The notes: generated by a model not told the origin, from the sequence alone. 64,000 nt of DNA from Cenococcum geophilum 1.58 (GCA_001692895.1 KV748181.1:2919640-2983639); one strand, 5' to 3'; positions 36,850 through 48,010 are shown, numbered from the stretch's first letter. Program-made: numbers and translations.

Positions 36850-37045
36850 GCACCAGAACGGCAGCCAGCTAAGGACCGTCGCCAGAACCAGACGACCGTC
36901 GACCGTCGCCAGAACCAGACAACCGTCAACCGTCGCCAGAACCAGACAACCGTCGACCGTCGCCAGAACCAGACAACCGTCGACCGTCGCCAGAACCAGA
37001 CAACCGTCGACCGTCGCCAGAGCCAGACCGACCACCGTTCAAATA
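36850..37045. repeat. 27-bp array (CCAGAACCAGACAACCGTCGACCGTCG)-type, part of stacked element 1
   Basis: About six units, each holding CCAGAACCAGACAACCGTC followed by a second ACCGTCG, highly similar to one another. The corresponding array in copy 2 (61430-62065) uses the same ACGACCGTCG core with more variants. Confidence 0.9.
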
Positions 37046-37146
37046 TACAGCCAGCGAACGGCCGTAGAGAACGATTCAAATTAATATAATTAATCGATCA
37101 ATCAAATTAGGCGGAGCCTTCAATCGGGCCAACCTTTCCCCTAAAT

Positions 37147-37356
37147 TACAAACAGGTAGGCATAGACAGTAGCACAGATAGGAGGCACAGACGGTAGGCA
37201 CAGACGGTAAGTATAGACAGGTAGCACAGATAGGTAGGTACAGACAGGTAGGGCACAACAGTAGGCACAGACAGGTAGGCACAGATAGTAGGCATAGACA
37301 GTAGGCATAGGCAGGTAGGCATAGGCAGGTACAAACAGACAGACAGACAGACAGGT

Positions 37357-37391
<35 letters not shown>

Positions 37392-37405
37392 CAAGCAGGC
37401 AGGCA
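37147..37405. repeat. CAGACAGGTAGGCA / (GCAG)n array, part of stacked element 1
   Basis: Repeats of CACAGACAGGTAGG-like units pass into a pure CAGG/GCAG tetranucleotide tract (about 37330-37400). The same pair follows the ACCGTCG array in copy 2. Confidence 0.95.
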
Positions 37406-38440
37406 CTAGGCCTAGTTAGGAAATCGGTATACAGCCAGCAGATCGTTAGGAATACCGCCAATTAATAATTTGGAGCCTTTATAAAGGGTATCCCCCTTAT
37501 CTTAATTGCTTAATAAATAGCTCTACATTTTATATAGTTATATAGGAATATAAAATATGCAAAATATAAAATGTATAAAATGTGTAAAATGTGTAAAATA
37601 TATAAAATATATAAAATATACAAAACGTGTAAAATATACAGGCTCTACGCGTTTGCTGCAAGTTACTATAAAATGCGTAGGCTCTGTGTAGTTTGCTGCA
37701 AGTTGCTGCAAAATACGCAGGCTCTGTGCAGTTTGCCGCAAAATACGCAAACCGCATAAGACCATATACGACTGCCGCGACCGTACAGTTTGCCGCAAAT
37801 TGCCGCAAACTGCAACAACGAGCCCGAAAAAAATTTTCCTGATGTTATAACCCGTAACTTTTGCTATAATATAGGCAGTATAGCATTAAGGAGTGTCCTC
37901 TTACTACTATCTTTAAAGCATTTAGTATAATCTAGGCGCCGGGATAGTATATTAATAGAATTTACTTTACCTAGCTTATATTTAATCTTAAAATTAAACT
38001 TAGCTAGTTCCTTAACGTACTAGGCCTAGTAAGTAAATAAGCTCTTAATAGTTATAAAGTACCTAAGATTATTATAATTGTAGAGTACGCGCGTTATATA
38101 CGCGGCGTATTTAAGGTAATAGCGCTACGTCTTAAAGTATTACACTATAGCGAGCAGTTCTTTATTATATATATTATACTATACTTTTAGGCTAGTAAGC
38201 TTTTAAATATAATAAGCAATTAGGCGCTAGTGGAGTTAGTCTCCCTATCTTAAAGGCTGTAGAAGTATACCGCTATAGGCATAATAGGAAGCGTTAGTAA
38301 TTACTATTAAGGGTAAATTTAGGTTAAAGTGATAAAGTAGTAAAGCCTATATAAATGTAGCGCGTAGCTTATAGAACGCCTACTAAGCGTTATTGGGCTG
38401 GGACTAAGGTTAATACCATTTAGTAGGCCCTTTTAACTTA

Positions 38441-40342
38441 ACGTAATCTATAAACAAGTGGCCTACACAAGCAAGTGGCCCACCCTACTAAATCTACCCT
38501 ACCGAACCCACCCTACTACACAACGCGTTATTTAACAACCACCTAAATGGCAGCACTATAATAGCAAGAGGCCCTTTTTCGAGAGGGCAGAGTTGACCTA
38601 GGTATTTAAGCCTACAAGTAGGGCCAAATTACATCCTTGCGAGGTGTTAAGAGGGCATATAACGTGTCCCGAAAGATAGTTAAGCGATGCGTTAGCGGTA
38701 TTAGATAACAGCGCGGTTCTACTGCCTTAAATTACTATCTTACACCAATATAAGAAGAGAGTCTTAAGCAGTGGATTCTATTAATAGATTAATGTGGTAT
38801 ACCGCCTAGGATTGCGACCGTACGGTAGATGGCTAGTATTCTAGCTACCTAATGCACTAGACAGACTAACCCTATTACTATTAGCCAGAACTAGGTACGA
38901 AACTTTATTAACCGCTATAATAATCTAAAATCTAAATATAATTATAAGTATGACTATTAATAGGCGAAATGTAAGGATCCTGTGCTTATTTAAGCCTAGT
39001 TTAAACGCGTTAAAGATATAAAAATATAGTATAGGATTCTAGATAATAATGTCTGGAATTTTAATAAAACTGGCTACTAAATGGGTGTTATTGTAACTAT
39101 AAAAGTTGTTACTGGAACTAATAGGGCTGGCTGGCCTAGAACTGTATAGCTAGGCAATTGAGAATAGGTTATAATTATTGAATGCATTAATGCCTAAGGG
39201 ATCGCAATTCCACTACTTATTATCTTTAAGGCAGTAATGCACCAGGCTGCCTAGTATAAGAATGATATTATACCATATAACTGGTTAATTAGTGTTAGCG
39301 ACAATGGCTAGATAATAAATGAGATTGGCCTAACCTAGCTAATAGAGGTATTCTATAAGTATATAAAGGATTGCATTGTTGGCACGTATCGGCTGCTAGT
39401 ACTAGATGGCTATAACAGCTATATATCGCCCGAATTTAATTAGTACTGCCTAGATTACTAGATAGTTGTCCTTTGTATACCGGCGCATTTATTACATCTA
39501 CTGCAGCCACTAGACGTAGGCTATTTCTTAGTACTAAAGTAGGCCTACGGACACCTTATTAAATAGATTATAAGCCGCGGCGTTAACTATATTAATAAAC
39601 GCGAATTCCTACCTATATATAGGTAGGCTAGGCAGGTAGCACTATATTAGAACAATATACGGGCAGGATTTGTAGCTACTGGCCTAGTCCCATACGATCC
39701 AGATCGCGTGCTATTACTGCTACATACCGAATATTAGATACTATTACCTTAACGTCTGCGGTTAGATGTATCCTAGGTAGCTAAAATACCCTATAATGTT
39801 GCTAAGCTATAGAAGCAGACGGTTCTACTAAGGCGCTATCTTAAATAGCGTATATATAGCCTACTAAGTCTAATAGAGCAAGCCCTTACCTAGCTTGTTA
39901 AGGGTTGTGAAATGGTAATGTTAAGCGCTGTTCTGCTTATAACCGAAAATTAAAAGCTACGTATGGAAAACTAGCGCTAAAAACGAAAGAGGGCAACTAG
40001 GCGTACGTATATAGCTAGGGGGGGTGTTTTATTAGGAGTAGAAGGGCTATCTCGTGTACAAGCTGCCTAGAAGGAGGTAGTAGAGGGGGTAGTAGAGGTA
40101 ACGGCTAAGCGACCGTAATGGGCAGTGCGTAAGTGTAGTATGTGCAAATTAACAGAATATATAGTACGTACGTGCCCTAGACGGCAGGCGACTAGCTAGT
40201 AGATAGCTACACTAAATATAGTTATTTGTGGTTGATTAATTGCTTCGTTTTGCGATCGCGTGTTTGGTGGGGTGGGTTTGGTGGGGTGGATTTGGTGGGG
40301 TGGGCCACTTGCTTGTGTGGGCCACTTGCTTATGGATCACGT
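38441..40342 (+). mobile_element. pogo-I (Fot-like) DNA transposon, copy 1 (1,902 bp)
   Basis: Terminal inverted repeats of about 85 bp start ACGTAATCTATAAACAAGTG and, reversed, ACGTGATCCATAAGCAAGTG. They contain repeated GGCCCAC, CCACC and AAGCAAGTGG words. TA flanks at 38439-38440 and 40343-40344. One transposase gene fills it. The element splits RT from RNase H of gypsy F. It has exactly the same length as copy 2 (54847-56748). Confidence 0.95.
38664..40250 (+). pseudogene. pogo-I (Fot-like) transposase, copy 1
   Basis: Forward frame with HTH/CENP-B-like N-terminus, then the DDE_1 domain: NFNKTGY*MGVI (first Asp now Asn), VIIIECINA*GIAIPLLIIF, LISVSDNG, GTYRLLVLDGYNSYISPEFN (second Asp intact), IPAHLLHLLQPLDVGYFLVL (third Asp intact) and NNIRAGFVATGLVPYDPDRV. 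A C-terminal CSMCKLTEYIVRTCP zinc-knuckle-like motif closes it. The start is not clean: copy 2 has ATG where this copy has GTG (38664). Stops at Gln/Trp codons make it inactive, but it is well conserved. Confidence 0.9.
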
Positions 40343-42099
40343 TATACTTCTGCTTCTTCTCCCTATCTAACCTTAGGTTATAATATACCTATATAAGATA
40401 TATATATAGGGGGTATACGGTATTTAAATAGTTCTAGATAAATTGCCTATAGAAGTTAACAAAGCTAAGGAAGACCTAGATGTCCCTATAGGACTTAGGC
40501 TTAGGCCATTCCTTAATAGCTTTTACGCAGTTAGGGTCTATTATAATACCCCTAGGGGTAATAATAAAGCCTAGGAACTTAACGTTCTTAATATAAAAGA
40601 TATATTTTAATAGTTTAGTATATAGGCCCTAAGCGCAGAGCTGTTGTAGTACCTACTTAACGTGCTTAACGTGCTTATTCTTATTATTTAAGTAAATAAA
40701 AATATTATCTAGGTAAACTACATAGATAGTATCTATTAGGGTTCCTAAAGCTTTATAAATATAGCTCTAAAACGTTATAGGGGTATTAGTAAGACTAAAG
40801 GGCATTACTAGGTACTTAAAGTAACTATAGCGTGTCTTAAATATGGTCTTTTATTTATCTCCCCTTTTAATATAAATCCTATAGTACGCATTATAAAGAT
40901 CTAGCTTTATAAATATCTTTACATAGTTAAGCCTATTAAAGAGTTCGCTAACTAGCGGTAGGGGGTACTAGTTCTTAATTGTGATCTTATTTAGGCGTCT
41001 ATAGTTAATATATAGCCATACTATACCGTCTGCTTTCGGCACAAAGAGGATAGGGGCTTTAATAGGCGACTTACTAGGCCTAATTTATCCCTTTTTAAGA
41101 GCACTATTTAGGTACTCTTATAAAATCTATAACTCTTTCTATAAAAGGTTATAGAGGGGTATTTACAGTGGCGTTTTGCCTTCTTTTAAGTTAATTGCAT
41201 AGTCGTACTTAGAGTTCTGCGGTAGTATATTTACTAGCTTATTAAAGAAGATATTAATTTCCTCCTTATATATATCTAGTAGGCTAGGGGCTACGGAGGT
41301 TAAAGCAACTATTATATAGTAGTGTGCTTTCGGGAGCTAGTAAAGAGAAGGGTATAACTAATATGCGTTTTATAGATATACTCGTACTAAGAGTGCATAT
41401 AGCTCTATTATAGTATACTTAATAGTTTTAAGGTTTTAATCACCTCCCCCTTACGTATAGGTAATATACGCTAGCACTAGAGGGTCTCTATAGGTACTCG
41501 CTACTAGTAACGGCAGGTCCTCTACTATATTTATAACTGGTGTCTCTACATCTAGAGGGTCTATATAGGTACTCGCTGCTAGTAATAATAGGTCCTCTAT
41601 TATATTTACGACTAATATAAAAAAGAAGTCTTCTAGCTATAGCAAATAGACTGTTTTACTAGCCTTAATATCTACTAGGAGAGTATTAAGAGTAACTATT
41701 TAGAGGTGTTTAGGGTTAGAAGTACCCTAGATAAACTGTCCAGAACGGAAACTAATTAATAAATCTGCTTCCGCGAGCTAATTCTATCTAAGAACTATAT
41801 TATAACTATTAAATAAGCCGCCTTAAAAGGTCTGTAGGCTAATAGTATAAGGGGTACTCTAGGAGTCGCTAGTGGTAACTATTAGATTATAAGCATTCTA
41901 GATTATTATTTGGTTGCTATTAAGGAAATATACAATTAGTTTATGTAAATATAGCGCGTAGTATATAGGTAGGTTAAATCTATAGACGATATCTTAATTA
42001 ATAAGGTTAATTTAGCACTTATTATTATATAAAGTATATAGGCGGACTTCGCCCTAAGGCGTATCTATCGCAATATATACCACAATACGTTTCTTTTTC

Positions 42100-43713
42100 A
42101 CTCTATATTAGGCCCTAGTTATAGTTAAGAGAGATACGCTACTAGGGCTTTAGGTTTTCTAAAGGCCGAGCTAACTTCTCTTTATTAGCCTACTTCTAGT
42201 ATTCCTTACGGTAGCCGCCTATAGTCCTTTAACTCGCGTGCGTAGTACTAGCGTCTAGGGGGTCCCCTAAGCCGTCTAGCTTTTAAGTAGTCTCTTTAGA
42301 AGTTTACTTAAAGTATTGCCCTTTTTAGGTTCTGTTCCTTAAGCCTAATAGGTTATTTAGTTGCAATCTAACGCTTTTAAATCTAAACTAAAAGTCCGGC
42401 AGAAAGAACGCGCTCCTTCCCGATTTAATACGCGTTTATAGCTCTATAAGTTGCACGGACGTATGCAATCTAAAGCCTTTAGATTTAAATAAGAAGCTTA
42501 AGGCTCCTTTTTAAACTAATACCAAGACCTTTAGTTCAGAAGCCGTATACAGTAAAGTTGCCAAATTTTTAATAACTTTTAGTGTGTTTTTTGGGCGGTT
42601 AGAGAAACATTAAAAATTTATAGCTAAGGTCAAGTTGAACTGGAATTCAACTAAACAGTCGCCTTAAAATCAGATTGGAGCTCTAGATCAACTCTATTCT
42701 AAACTAAATCTAAGGCCTCTAGATTGCAACCGAACGACCCCTAAGTCTATAGAGCCTATACTATAACCGCGCTTTAAGCGCGAGGATCTGCCGTTACCCC
42801 CTACGCGGTCTTTCGCAAGCTTTATAGTATTAAGCAGTTACTTTATATGGCGGATTTTGGTAAAGAGGTCTTTAGTGGTTCTTACCCATTTAATAAAGTT
42901 TTAGCGGAAGAGCTCTACTTATAAGTAGGCTAGGAGGTATAAAAACTAAAAGTTTACCTGTTACTTGGGATTAATAAAAGGGGTATATAAGATGCGGTCC
43001 TCTAAGCTATATATACGGGCTAAAAAGACGTTAAACCTCTAGTTCTCCTTTATAATAGCTATATAGTATATAATAGCATTATTAAAACGCCTAACTGTGG
43101 GGTTCCTAATCTAGTCTTAGACTATAGTCTTAAACTTATCCTATAGTAAAGGACCTTTATTCTTAGTACCTAGCCGTTAATATACTAGTTAGACGATTGT
43201 CTTTTCTTTTATAAGACCTTTAATAGCCTAGGGCGTGCGTTATTCGCAGTCGTAGTTGGCGTTATTAATCTTAAATTGGGTTTTAACTGCGGCGATCTAC
43301 TAGTTAAAATGCTGTTGAGTTATACCGCTAATATTAGGTGGTAACTTCTTAACCAGGGCGTTAAGATTTGCTTAGCGTATGCGTTTACTGCGTAACTTAT
43401 ACTCCTTACTAAAGAGTTAACGGGAGGGCTTTATTAAATTAATAATGCTTTATAAGTTAGGTATTTTCTTAACTAGCTTATCTAGCTCCTTTGGGTTAGT
43501 AGTATTTAGTAGGACACTGGTAACCTTACTAAGCTCTTCTTAAGCCTAGGTATATAAGTTAAACTAGTCTTTAGCGTTTATAGATATCCAATTATTTTAA
43601 GATTCTAAAGGTGGCTTAGATTCTGCTGGTATGCTTTTAGCGGTTTCGTCTATACTAAATCCTAAGGCGTTTTGCGGTTATATCGCTAGCGTATTACTAT
43701 TAGGTGTAGGCAT
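42100..43713 (-). pseudogene. gag of gypsy F
   Basis: The minus-strand frame opens with ATG at 43713 and reads MPTPNSNTLAI*PQNALGF, then ETAKSIPAESKPPLES and a long stretch with few stops. Pieces include TNPKELDKLVKKIPNLQSII, FNNAIIYYIAIIKENQRFNV, INPKQQVNFQFLYLLAYLQ and FFRQNFIKWVRTTKDLFTKI. A MITE (42349-42741, TSD TAA) interrupts it after IGSIDLG, and the frame resumes below 42346. No zinc knuckle was located. It is less damaged than the pol region next to it. Assignment as gag rests on its place between the LTR and protease. Confidence 0.6.
42349..42741. mobile_element. PIF/Harbinger-like MITE (393 bp), TSD TAA
   Basis: The right end, reversed, reads GGGGTCGTTCGGTTGCAATC. The left end reads TAGGTTATTTAGTTGCAATC, and nearly all differences are C/T or G/A, as RIP would make. 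The inverted repeats continue with CTAGAGGC/CTAACGC and TTAGATTTA words to about 35 bp. TAA flanks at 42346-42348 and 42742-42744. A third copy of the word GCAATCTAAAG..TTTAGATTT lies inside (about 42473-42495). Non-coding; inserted in gypsy F gag. Confidence 0.65.
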
Positions 43714-43786
43714 CGGTTTTCTTTTTAGAGGTATAGTAGAAAGATTAAACCGGCTATCCTCCTAATAGGATTAGAAAGGATTTAAA

Positions 43787-44010
43787 TATAAGGTAAGAAT
43801 ATAGATAGGGAGTCTAATAATAGAATAATAGGGGATATTGTATATATAGAAACAAATCCTTAAGGGAAAAGGAGTCTGTATACGAGGTAGGAAGGGGTTT
43901 TCCCTAGGTATGTATAGCGCACGTACCTTACGGGCAAGTCACCCCTAGGTTGCCTTAGGGTTGCCTATACCTTATGGCTATATAACTATCTACTTAGGTT
44001 TCACCTAATA
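43787..44010 (-). repeat. 5' LTR of gypsy F
   Basis: The plus strand starts TATAAGGTAAGAATATAG and ends TTTCACCTAATA, followed by AAGCC at 44011-44015. It is nearly the same sequence as 31866-32084, with G/A and C/T changes predominating. Confidence 0.85.
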
Positions 44011-44015
44011 AAGCC

Positions 44016-44430
44016 TAACTTTACTATAAGTAATATAGTCTAGGTTATAATAAAGAACTAAAAGATGGAATAACTTAGCTATAAGCTAGATTATTAAATA
44101 GTAGGACTATATAAGGGCCTTAAAAAGAGGGGTAACTTATATAAGGTAAAGCTCCTTTATTTAATAAAGATTTACCCTATTTTTTTTATTAGATAAACTA
44201 TAAAAAGCTATAGACAACTTATTACCTAAATAAAAAAAATTAACCCCCCTTGCCAATTTAAGTTAATGGCGATAATAAATAGGAAACTAAAGAAATACTA
44301 GCCTATAAGCTAGTAAGGAGAACACTAAAATACTATATTAATTAAAAAGTCCATAACCTAAATCTTACCTAGTACCCTATATAGAACTTTATTAACGTAA
44401 GGTATAAGTAATCTATTACTTTCCTATCCC
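44016..44430 (+). pseudogene. Integrase tail and chromodomain of gypsy C copy 2
   Basis: It continues the frame broken at 31865. Pieces are NFTISNIV*VIIKN*K, LDY*IVGLYKGL, IKIYPIFF and then a chromodomain trace before about 44430 (INRKLKKY*, RTLKYYIN-like, T*YP). It matches the reverse complement of 8190-8470 in copy 1. The C-terminal end merges into a duplicated 33-bp word at 44452-44511. Confidence 0.75.
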
Positions 44431-44434
44431 AATT

Positions 44435-45870
44435 TTCAAACTTTACTAAGCCGGCTTTTAATTAGTTAGAAAAAAGTGCTAAGCCAGCTTTTAATTGGTT
44501 AGAAAAAAAAGCGTACGTAGTAAGTTATAGTAAAATACACGTAAAAAATATTAAAATATTATAAACATTAAAATATCTTAGTATTGCACCTTCCTTTTTA
44601 TTAACACCTCTATTAATACTACTATATATATAGTAAACATGGCAAATCTTATTATAATTAAGTGTAGTAAGTGCTATATCTATAAGCCCCGCCTTAACTT
44701 TATAAAAGACGGCCCTTTAAAGAAGCTTTTAAAGCTATATTAGTTATATTAGTTAAAGGCGCATCTTCCCTATATACTACTTCTACTTCTACTTACTTTT
44801 CTAAATCTCTAAATATAATCTAAATAAGCGGAGAGCTCTTATAGAGTTAGGTTCTACTACTAAGAATCGTCCTATAAGGCGCTAGCGAACTACTCTACTT
44901 AAAAATAATACTAAGAACACCTTCCTGCCTTATGGCTAGAATAGCCAAAATGCCTCTGGGATGGCTTAACGGCGGAGGGTAATTAGGGCAATATAACGGG
45001 AGTACCGCATTCTCGTTTAGTAGGGTAAAGCTTACTCGCCTACTCCTCTACTATATACCCTAGATAAAGCTAAAAGGGGCATTTAAAAGGGCCTAAATAC
45101 GTCCTTGCTAGGACTAGCTCTAATGCCTACTCTAGCGCTAATACCTACTCCAGCGCCAATACCTATTTTAGCACTAATATCACCTTCCTTATAGCAAGCT
45201 CCGGCTTTAGCTATACTACACCCTATTTTAGCTGTTAATTAGGAGTAAATTAAAAAGTTTAGAAATATACTATAGGCTAAACGTATAGAGACATGTAGTT
45301 ATTATAAAGAGTGGTAGTTCTAAATGGGCCTAGCTACGGAAGGTAATAATATAGGTATATATAAAGTTTATATTAAGGACACTAGTAGCCTTAAAGATCT
45401 AACACTTTCCCCCCTATTTGGTAAAAGTAATGGGCTTAATCTGGGGCCTATTCCTAGCTTCCTACCTATACTTACCACGGTAGAGGAGCTTCTAATTGCG
45501 CGCGTATACGTTTATCTATAAGTCGTGCGTGTACGCGGCTGGTAATATCACTACACTGGCCACGTTTACTACTTTGGCTATGTTACGGAACCCCACCATA
45601 GGGGCCTCCATAGGAGAGCCCCGTGCTCTCGCGTACACCTCGCGTACAGCTTATGTCAGCTACGCGTAGGTATATCACCTCCTTACGCCCTTGACCCTTA
45701 CGATCGATCGCGTAATGTTTTGTAGATTCCTTAAATACATACGCTCTGTAACTACTGCCCCCGTTCTATAACATTATATTACGCCTTTTTACCACCAACG
45801 CTTAGCCTACGACTAATTCTATGTCTCTATAATACTGTAGGCGCTGCTAAAAGCAGCATATTTATAAATT
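44435..45870 (+). pseudogene. Helitron-like replicase/helicase N-terminal remnant
   Basis: ATG at 44639 opens MANLIIIKCSKCYIYKPRLN, a CxxC zinc motif. Further on, the frame at 45400-45560 reads LFGKSNGLNLGPIPSFLPIL, TTVEELLIARVYVYL, VRVRG and YHYTGHVYYF. This agrees with the conserved segment ahead of the Helitron-like N domain in fungal PIF1-type Helitron proteins (G..N..DPGPVP.FLP.LT..EE.LIA..HV). HUH nuclease and helicase parts were not found. Upstream, TCAAACTTTACTAAG near 44437 resembles a Helitron 5' end, and a 33-bp word is duplicated at 44452-44511. The identification depends on one good block. Confidence 0.55.
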
Positions 45871-47036
45871 ACCTCACTTTATACTTCTAAGGAACCTATA
45901 ATAGTAAGACGATATTCCTTACTAGCTATTATATTAAACCCAAAGAATAATCTAATACCTATATTTAACCTACAACGCCAATTAATCCTAGGAGAATTTA
46001 ATTTATTAGCCCTAGCCTTAACCCCTAAAGAGATAGATACCAATAATATTTTTATTTTTTATTAACTATCTAACTACGGATAAGTAAACGGAAGGGCTAT
46101 TACCTATTAAAATTAAAATATAAGACGCTAAGATATTTATAAAAATGGTAGCATAAGACCCTAATAAATACTACCGCCTTTTATAGAACTACTACCTAAA
46201 GCTTATATAAGCTAAAATGCGTACTACCTAAGATTATAATATTATCTAAGACCTATAAGCTTATAAGGCGCTTGCTAATAATATATATTAAGAAACTAAA
46301 GATAACCTTCGCGTGTCTAAACGCGACATTTAATAGTTAAAGAAGAATAAGATTACACTAATTGCTATAGTTATTAAAAAAGAAGGCATAATTAAATACC
46401 TATAATTTTAGCTTAATAAGTATATTTATAACAACGCCAGATACCTCTTTACTATATATAACGCTACCTAAGTCTTTACGCCCCCGGCAACTTTACCTAC
46501 TTAATACTTAATAGAGGGTTAGCGCTAAGTAGCTTTACCTAATAGGAACCCCTACTAAAGCAGTAATAATAAAAGCTATAATAATTGGACCTAAACTACT
46601 ACTATAGGGTCTAATATACGCTACCCTAATCCTCTAGTCTTTTAAGGAGACTGTAAGAAATATAGCTACTAGAAGATATAAATCCGCGAGAAACTAACTT
46701 AGAGCGCCTACCTTTTTCCTACAGAAGATACTAAGATTAGCTATATTATTGGGCGAATAAAGGGTATACTATTTAATAGACTCTTCGCCTAATAGGAGAC
46801 TAGTAGCCCCTAAAAGTAGCAGTTTTACTAAGAAGTTCTTAATAATCTTAACCTAATATACTGCGACTATAACCTACTAGCTACTAACTAAGCTAAACTA
46901 TATACCCTAAAGATAAGCCCTACTAAATTATTTAATAAGTTCTATATTAAATTCTAGGAATATACTAGAGCCCTTACCTAAGACAATACTAAAAACTAAG
47001 AGGATCTCCTTAAAAAAGTTACTTATTGTAAGGGAT
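45871..47036 (+). pseudogene. gag-like fragment of another gypsy element
   Basis: The forward frame from about 46085 gives PIKIKI*DAKIFIKM, YYLKLI*AKMRTT and then EKLT*SAYLFPTEDTKISYI and IGRIKGILFNRLFA, close to the gag core pattern (K L..D...FPTE..ri.Yv..r..G). It ends QEDLLKKVTY at the gypsy D LTR (47037), which truncates it. The part 45871-46080 holds nothing I can assign. Confidence 0.5.
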
Positions 47037-47319
47037 ATTATTGCGGACACCTTGGGTTGCCCTTAGGACAACCCTTAAACGCCTTTTAGATAGTTACTAG
47101 TTACGTACTAAAGGCACGTACCCGTAGTATATAGTCTCCATAATTTTAGAGGCCTTACCTCCTTAAGGATTTGTCTCTCTTACCAATCTATCCTGTTCCA
47201 ATCGTGTCCTTATAGCCCCCTATTTACAAGATCCCCTTATATTTAAATCCTTCCTACTCTTTTTTAGAAGGGTAGTCGGCTTTAAGGACCAGATTGTTTA
47301 TTTATATCTTTTATTTACA
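47037..47319 (+). repeat. Probable 5' LTR of gypsy D
   Basis: It starts TGTAAGGGATATTATTGCGG and ends about TTTATTTACA, ahead of gag. Its first 19 bases almost match a word at 53689 inside the young LTR element (TGTAAGGGATATTCTTGCG). No second LTR exists in the window, so the 3' end is inferred from TG...CA ends only. Confidence 0.55.
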
Positions 47320-47761
47320 ACTACTATCCTCCTTTAAAATCATGCGATAACCTAAACGGAAACTCTATAGATACTTTATGGAAAGCCGTCGCGTAAAGGC
47401 AGGAAGGTCCCTCTAATAGCGAGAGATTGTAATAATATAACCCTCTAGGCAAGATGGCTAAATAAGCCCTAATACCTAGATGCTTTAGGAGCTTAAAGAC
47501 TTTTACATACCTATAGTTACCGCTAAGGAAAACGTAGACACCCTCTATAATGGTTATAACGCTGCTAAAAAGTAACTAGAACCCCTTTAGCCCTACCTAG
47601 ACTAATTAGAAGATTAAGCGCTAGAGGTAACTTTAAGATCTTCTTTTAAGCTAGAAATACTAGAGGAATATACTAATATATTTAACTAGGGAACCAACCA
47701 GAACCCTCCCGGAAGACTACCGGCCTCTAATTAGTATAGTAGTGGTGTATAGACTGCTTAC

Positions 47762-48010
47762 TATTACGGAAGTGGGCACAAGCTGGAATACAATATACTA
47801 AACAGGGTAGTAATTAAAGAAGGCTACGTACGCGTAACTATGCGTGGTTGATATAAAGACATTTAGATAAAGAAGAAGATTCTTTGTGTACCAGGTCGGG
47901 TATAAATAGGGGTTATAGGGGAACGTGCGTAGGTGTCTTGGGACAAACATAAGCACGGGTTAAGAACGTTAAAACGCGCAGGGACGTAAGAGCGTGTAAG
48001 TCCCGTAATA
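47762..48010. repeat. Left LTR of the TRIM-like element
   Basis: 249 bp. It differs from the right LTR at about twenty positions; all I see are transitions, most of them G-to-A or C-to-T in this copy. Confidence 0.9.

Larger units (their letters stand above)
35174..37844. mobile_element. Stacked-array TIR element, copy 1 (2.67 kb)
   Basis: The left terminus CATCAGGAAATTTTTTTTTG and right terminus (reversed) CATCAGGAAAATTTTTTTCG are inverted repeats of about 35 bp, continuing GGGC..CGTTGT.GCA. Inside, in order: a subterminal partly self-complementary zone of TTGCGGCAA-like words, a 12-bp minisatellite, a 27-bp array, a GCAG/CAGACAGGTAGG array, an AT-rich part, and TTTGCCGCAAA-like subterminal repeats. 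The target duplication is TT (35172-35173, 37845-37846). Keeping one copy restores the gypsy F pol frame. No transposase is visible. Copy 2 is at 59717-62836 with the same order. Confidence 0.85.
34890..42060 (-). pseudogene. pol of gypsy F: protease, RT, RNase H and C-terminal extension
   Basis: A protease-like segment near 42020-41950 (NNK CQINLIN*DIVYRFNLP, probably from DSGC). RT at 41120-40345 has [53 protein letters not shown] and YVVYLDNIFIYLNN (YLDD changed to YLDN, about 40700). It is interrupted by pogo-I and continues at 38437-37850 as RNase H (NKELLAIV*YFKT, LRYFITIKSL, FNFKIKYKLGKVNSINILSR). The frame passes the stacked-array insertion intact when one TT is kept (KLRVISLIGGTDTT) and goes on to about 34890. 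No integrase was recognised after it. Confidence 0.8.
31866..44010 (-). mobile_element. Gypsy F retrotransposon with nested inserts (12.1 kb)
   Basis: LTRs at 31866-32084 and 43787-44010 flank the element, with a perfect 5-bp duplication AAGCC on both sides. gag starts at 43713 on the minus strand, 74 bp inside the right LTR, and pol runs left to about 34890. A polypurine tract (minus AAAGGGGGGG) ends next to the left LTR. Nested inside are the stacked-array element (35174-37844), pogo-I (38441-40342), a MITE (42349-42741) and forward gypsy E DNA (32100-33024). Integrase was not found, so part of pol is deleted. The two LTRs differ mainly by transitions plus short indels. Confidence 0.8.
28739..44430 (+). 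mobile_element. Chromodomain gypsy C, copy 2, split by two nested insertions
   Basis: A forward copy of the 7600-15691 element. It starts inside RT at 28739, next to the gypsy B LTR, and loses most of integrase where a truncated LINE lies (30001-31665). It resumes in late integrase (31666-31865) and is interrupted by gypsy F (31866-44010, TSD AAGCC at 31861-31865 and 44011-44015). It ends with the integrase tail and chromodomain (44016-44430). Joining 31865 to 44016 restores one frame (NKYRRKPNFTISNIV), proving the split. The 5' part and both LTRs are missing. Confidence 0.85.

Noticed and set aside
37076-37461. Cys-rich open frames (CLPACLPACLP type)
   Set aside because: Translation of the GCAG/CAGG tetranucleotide array; not a cysteine-rich secreted protein.
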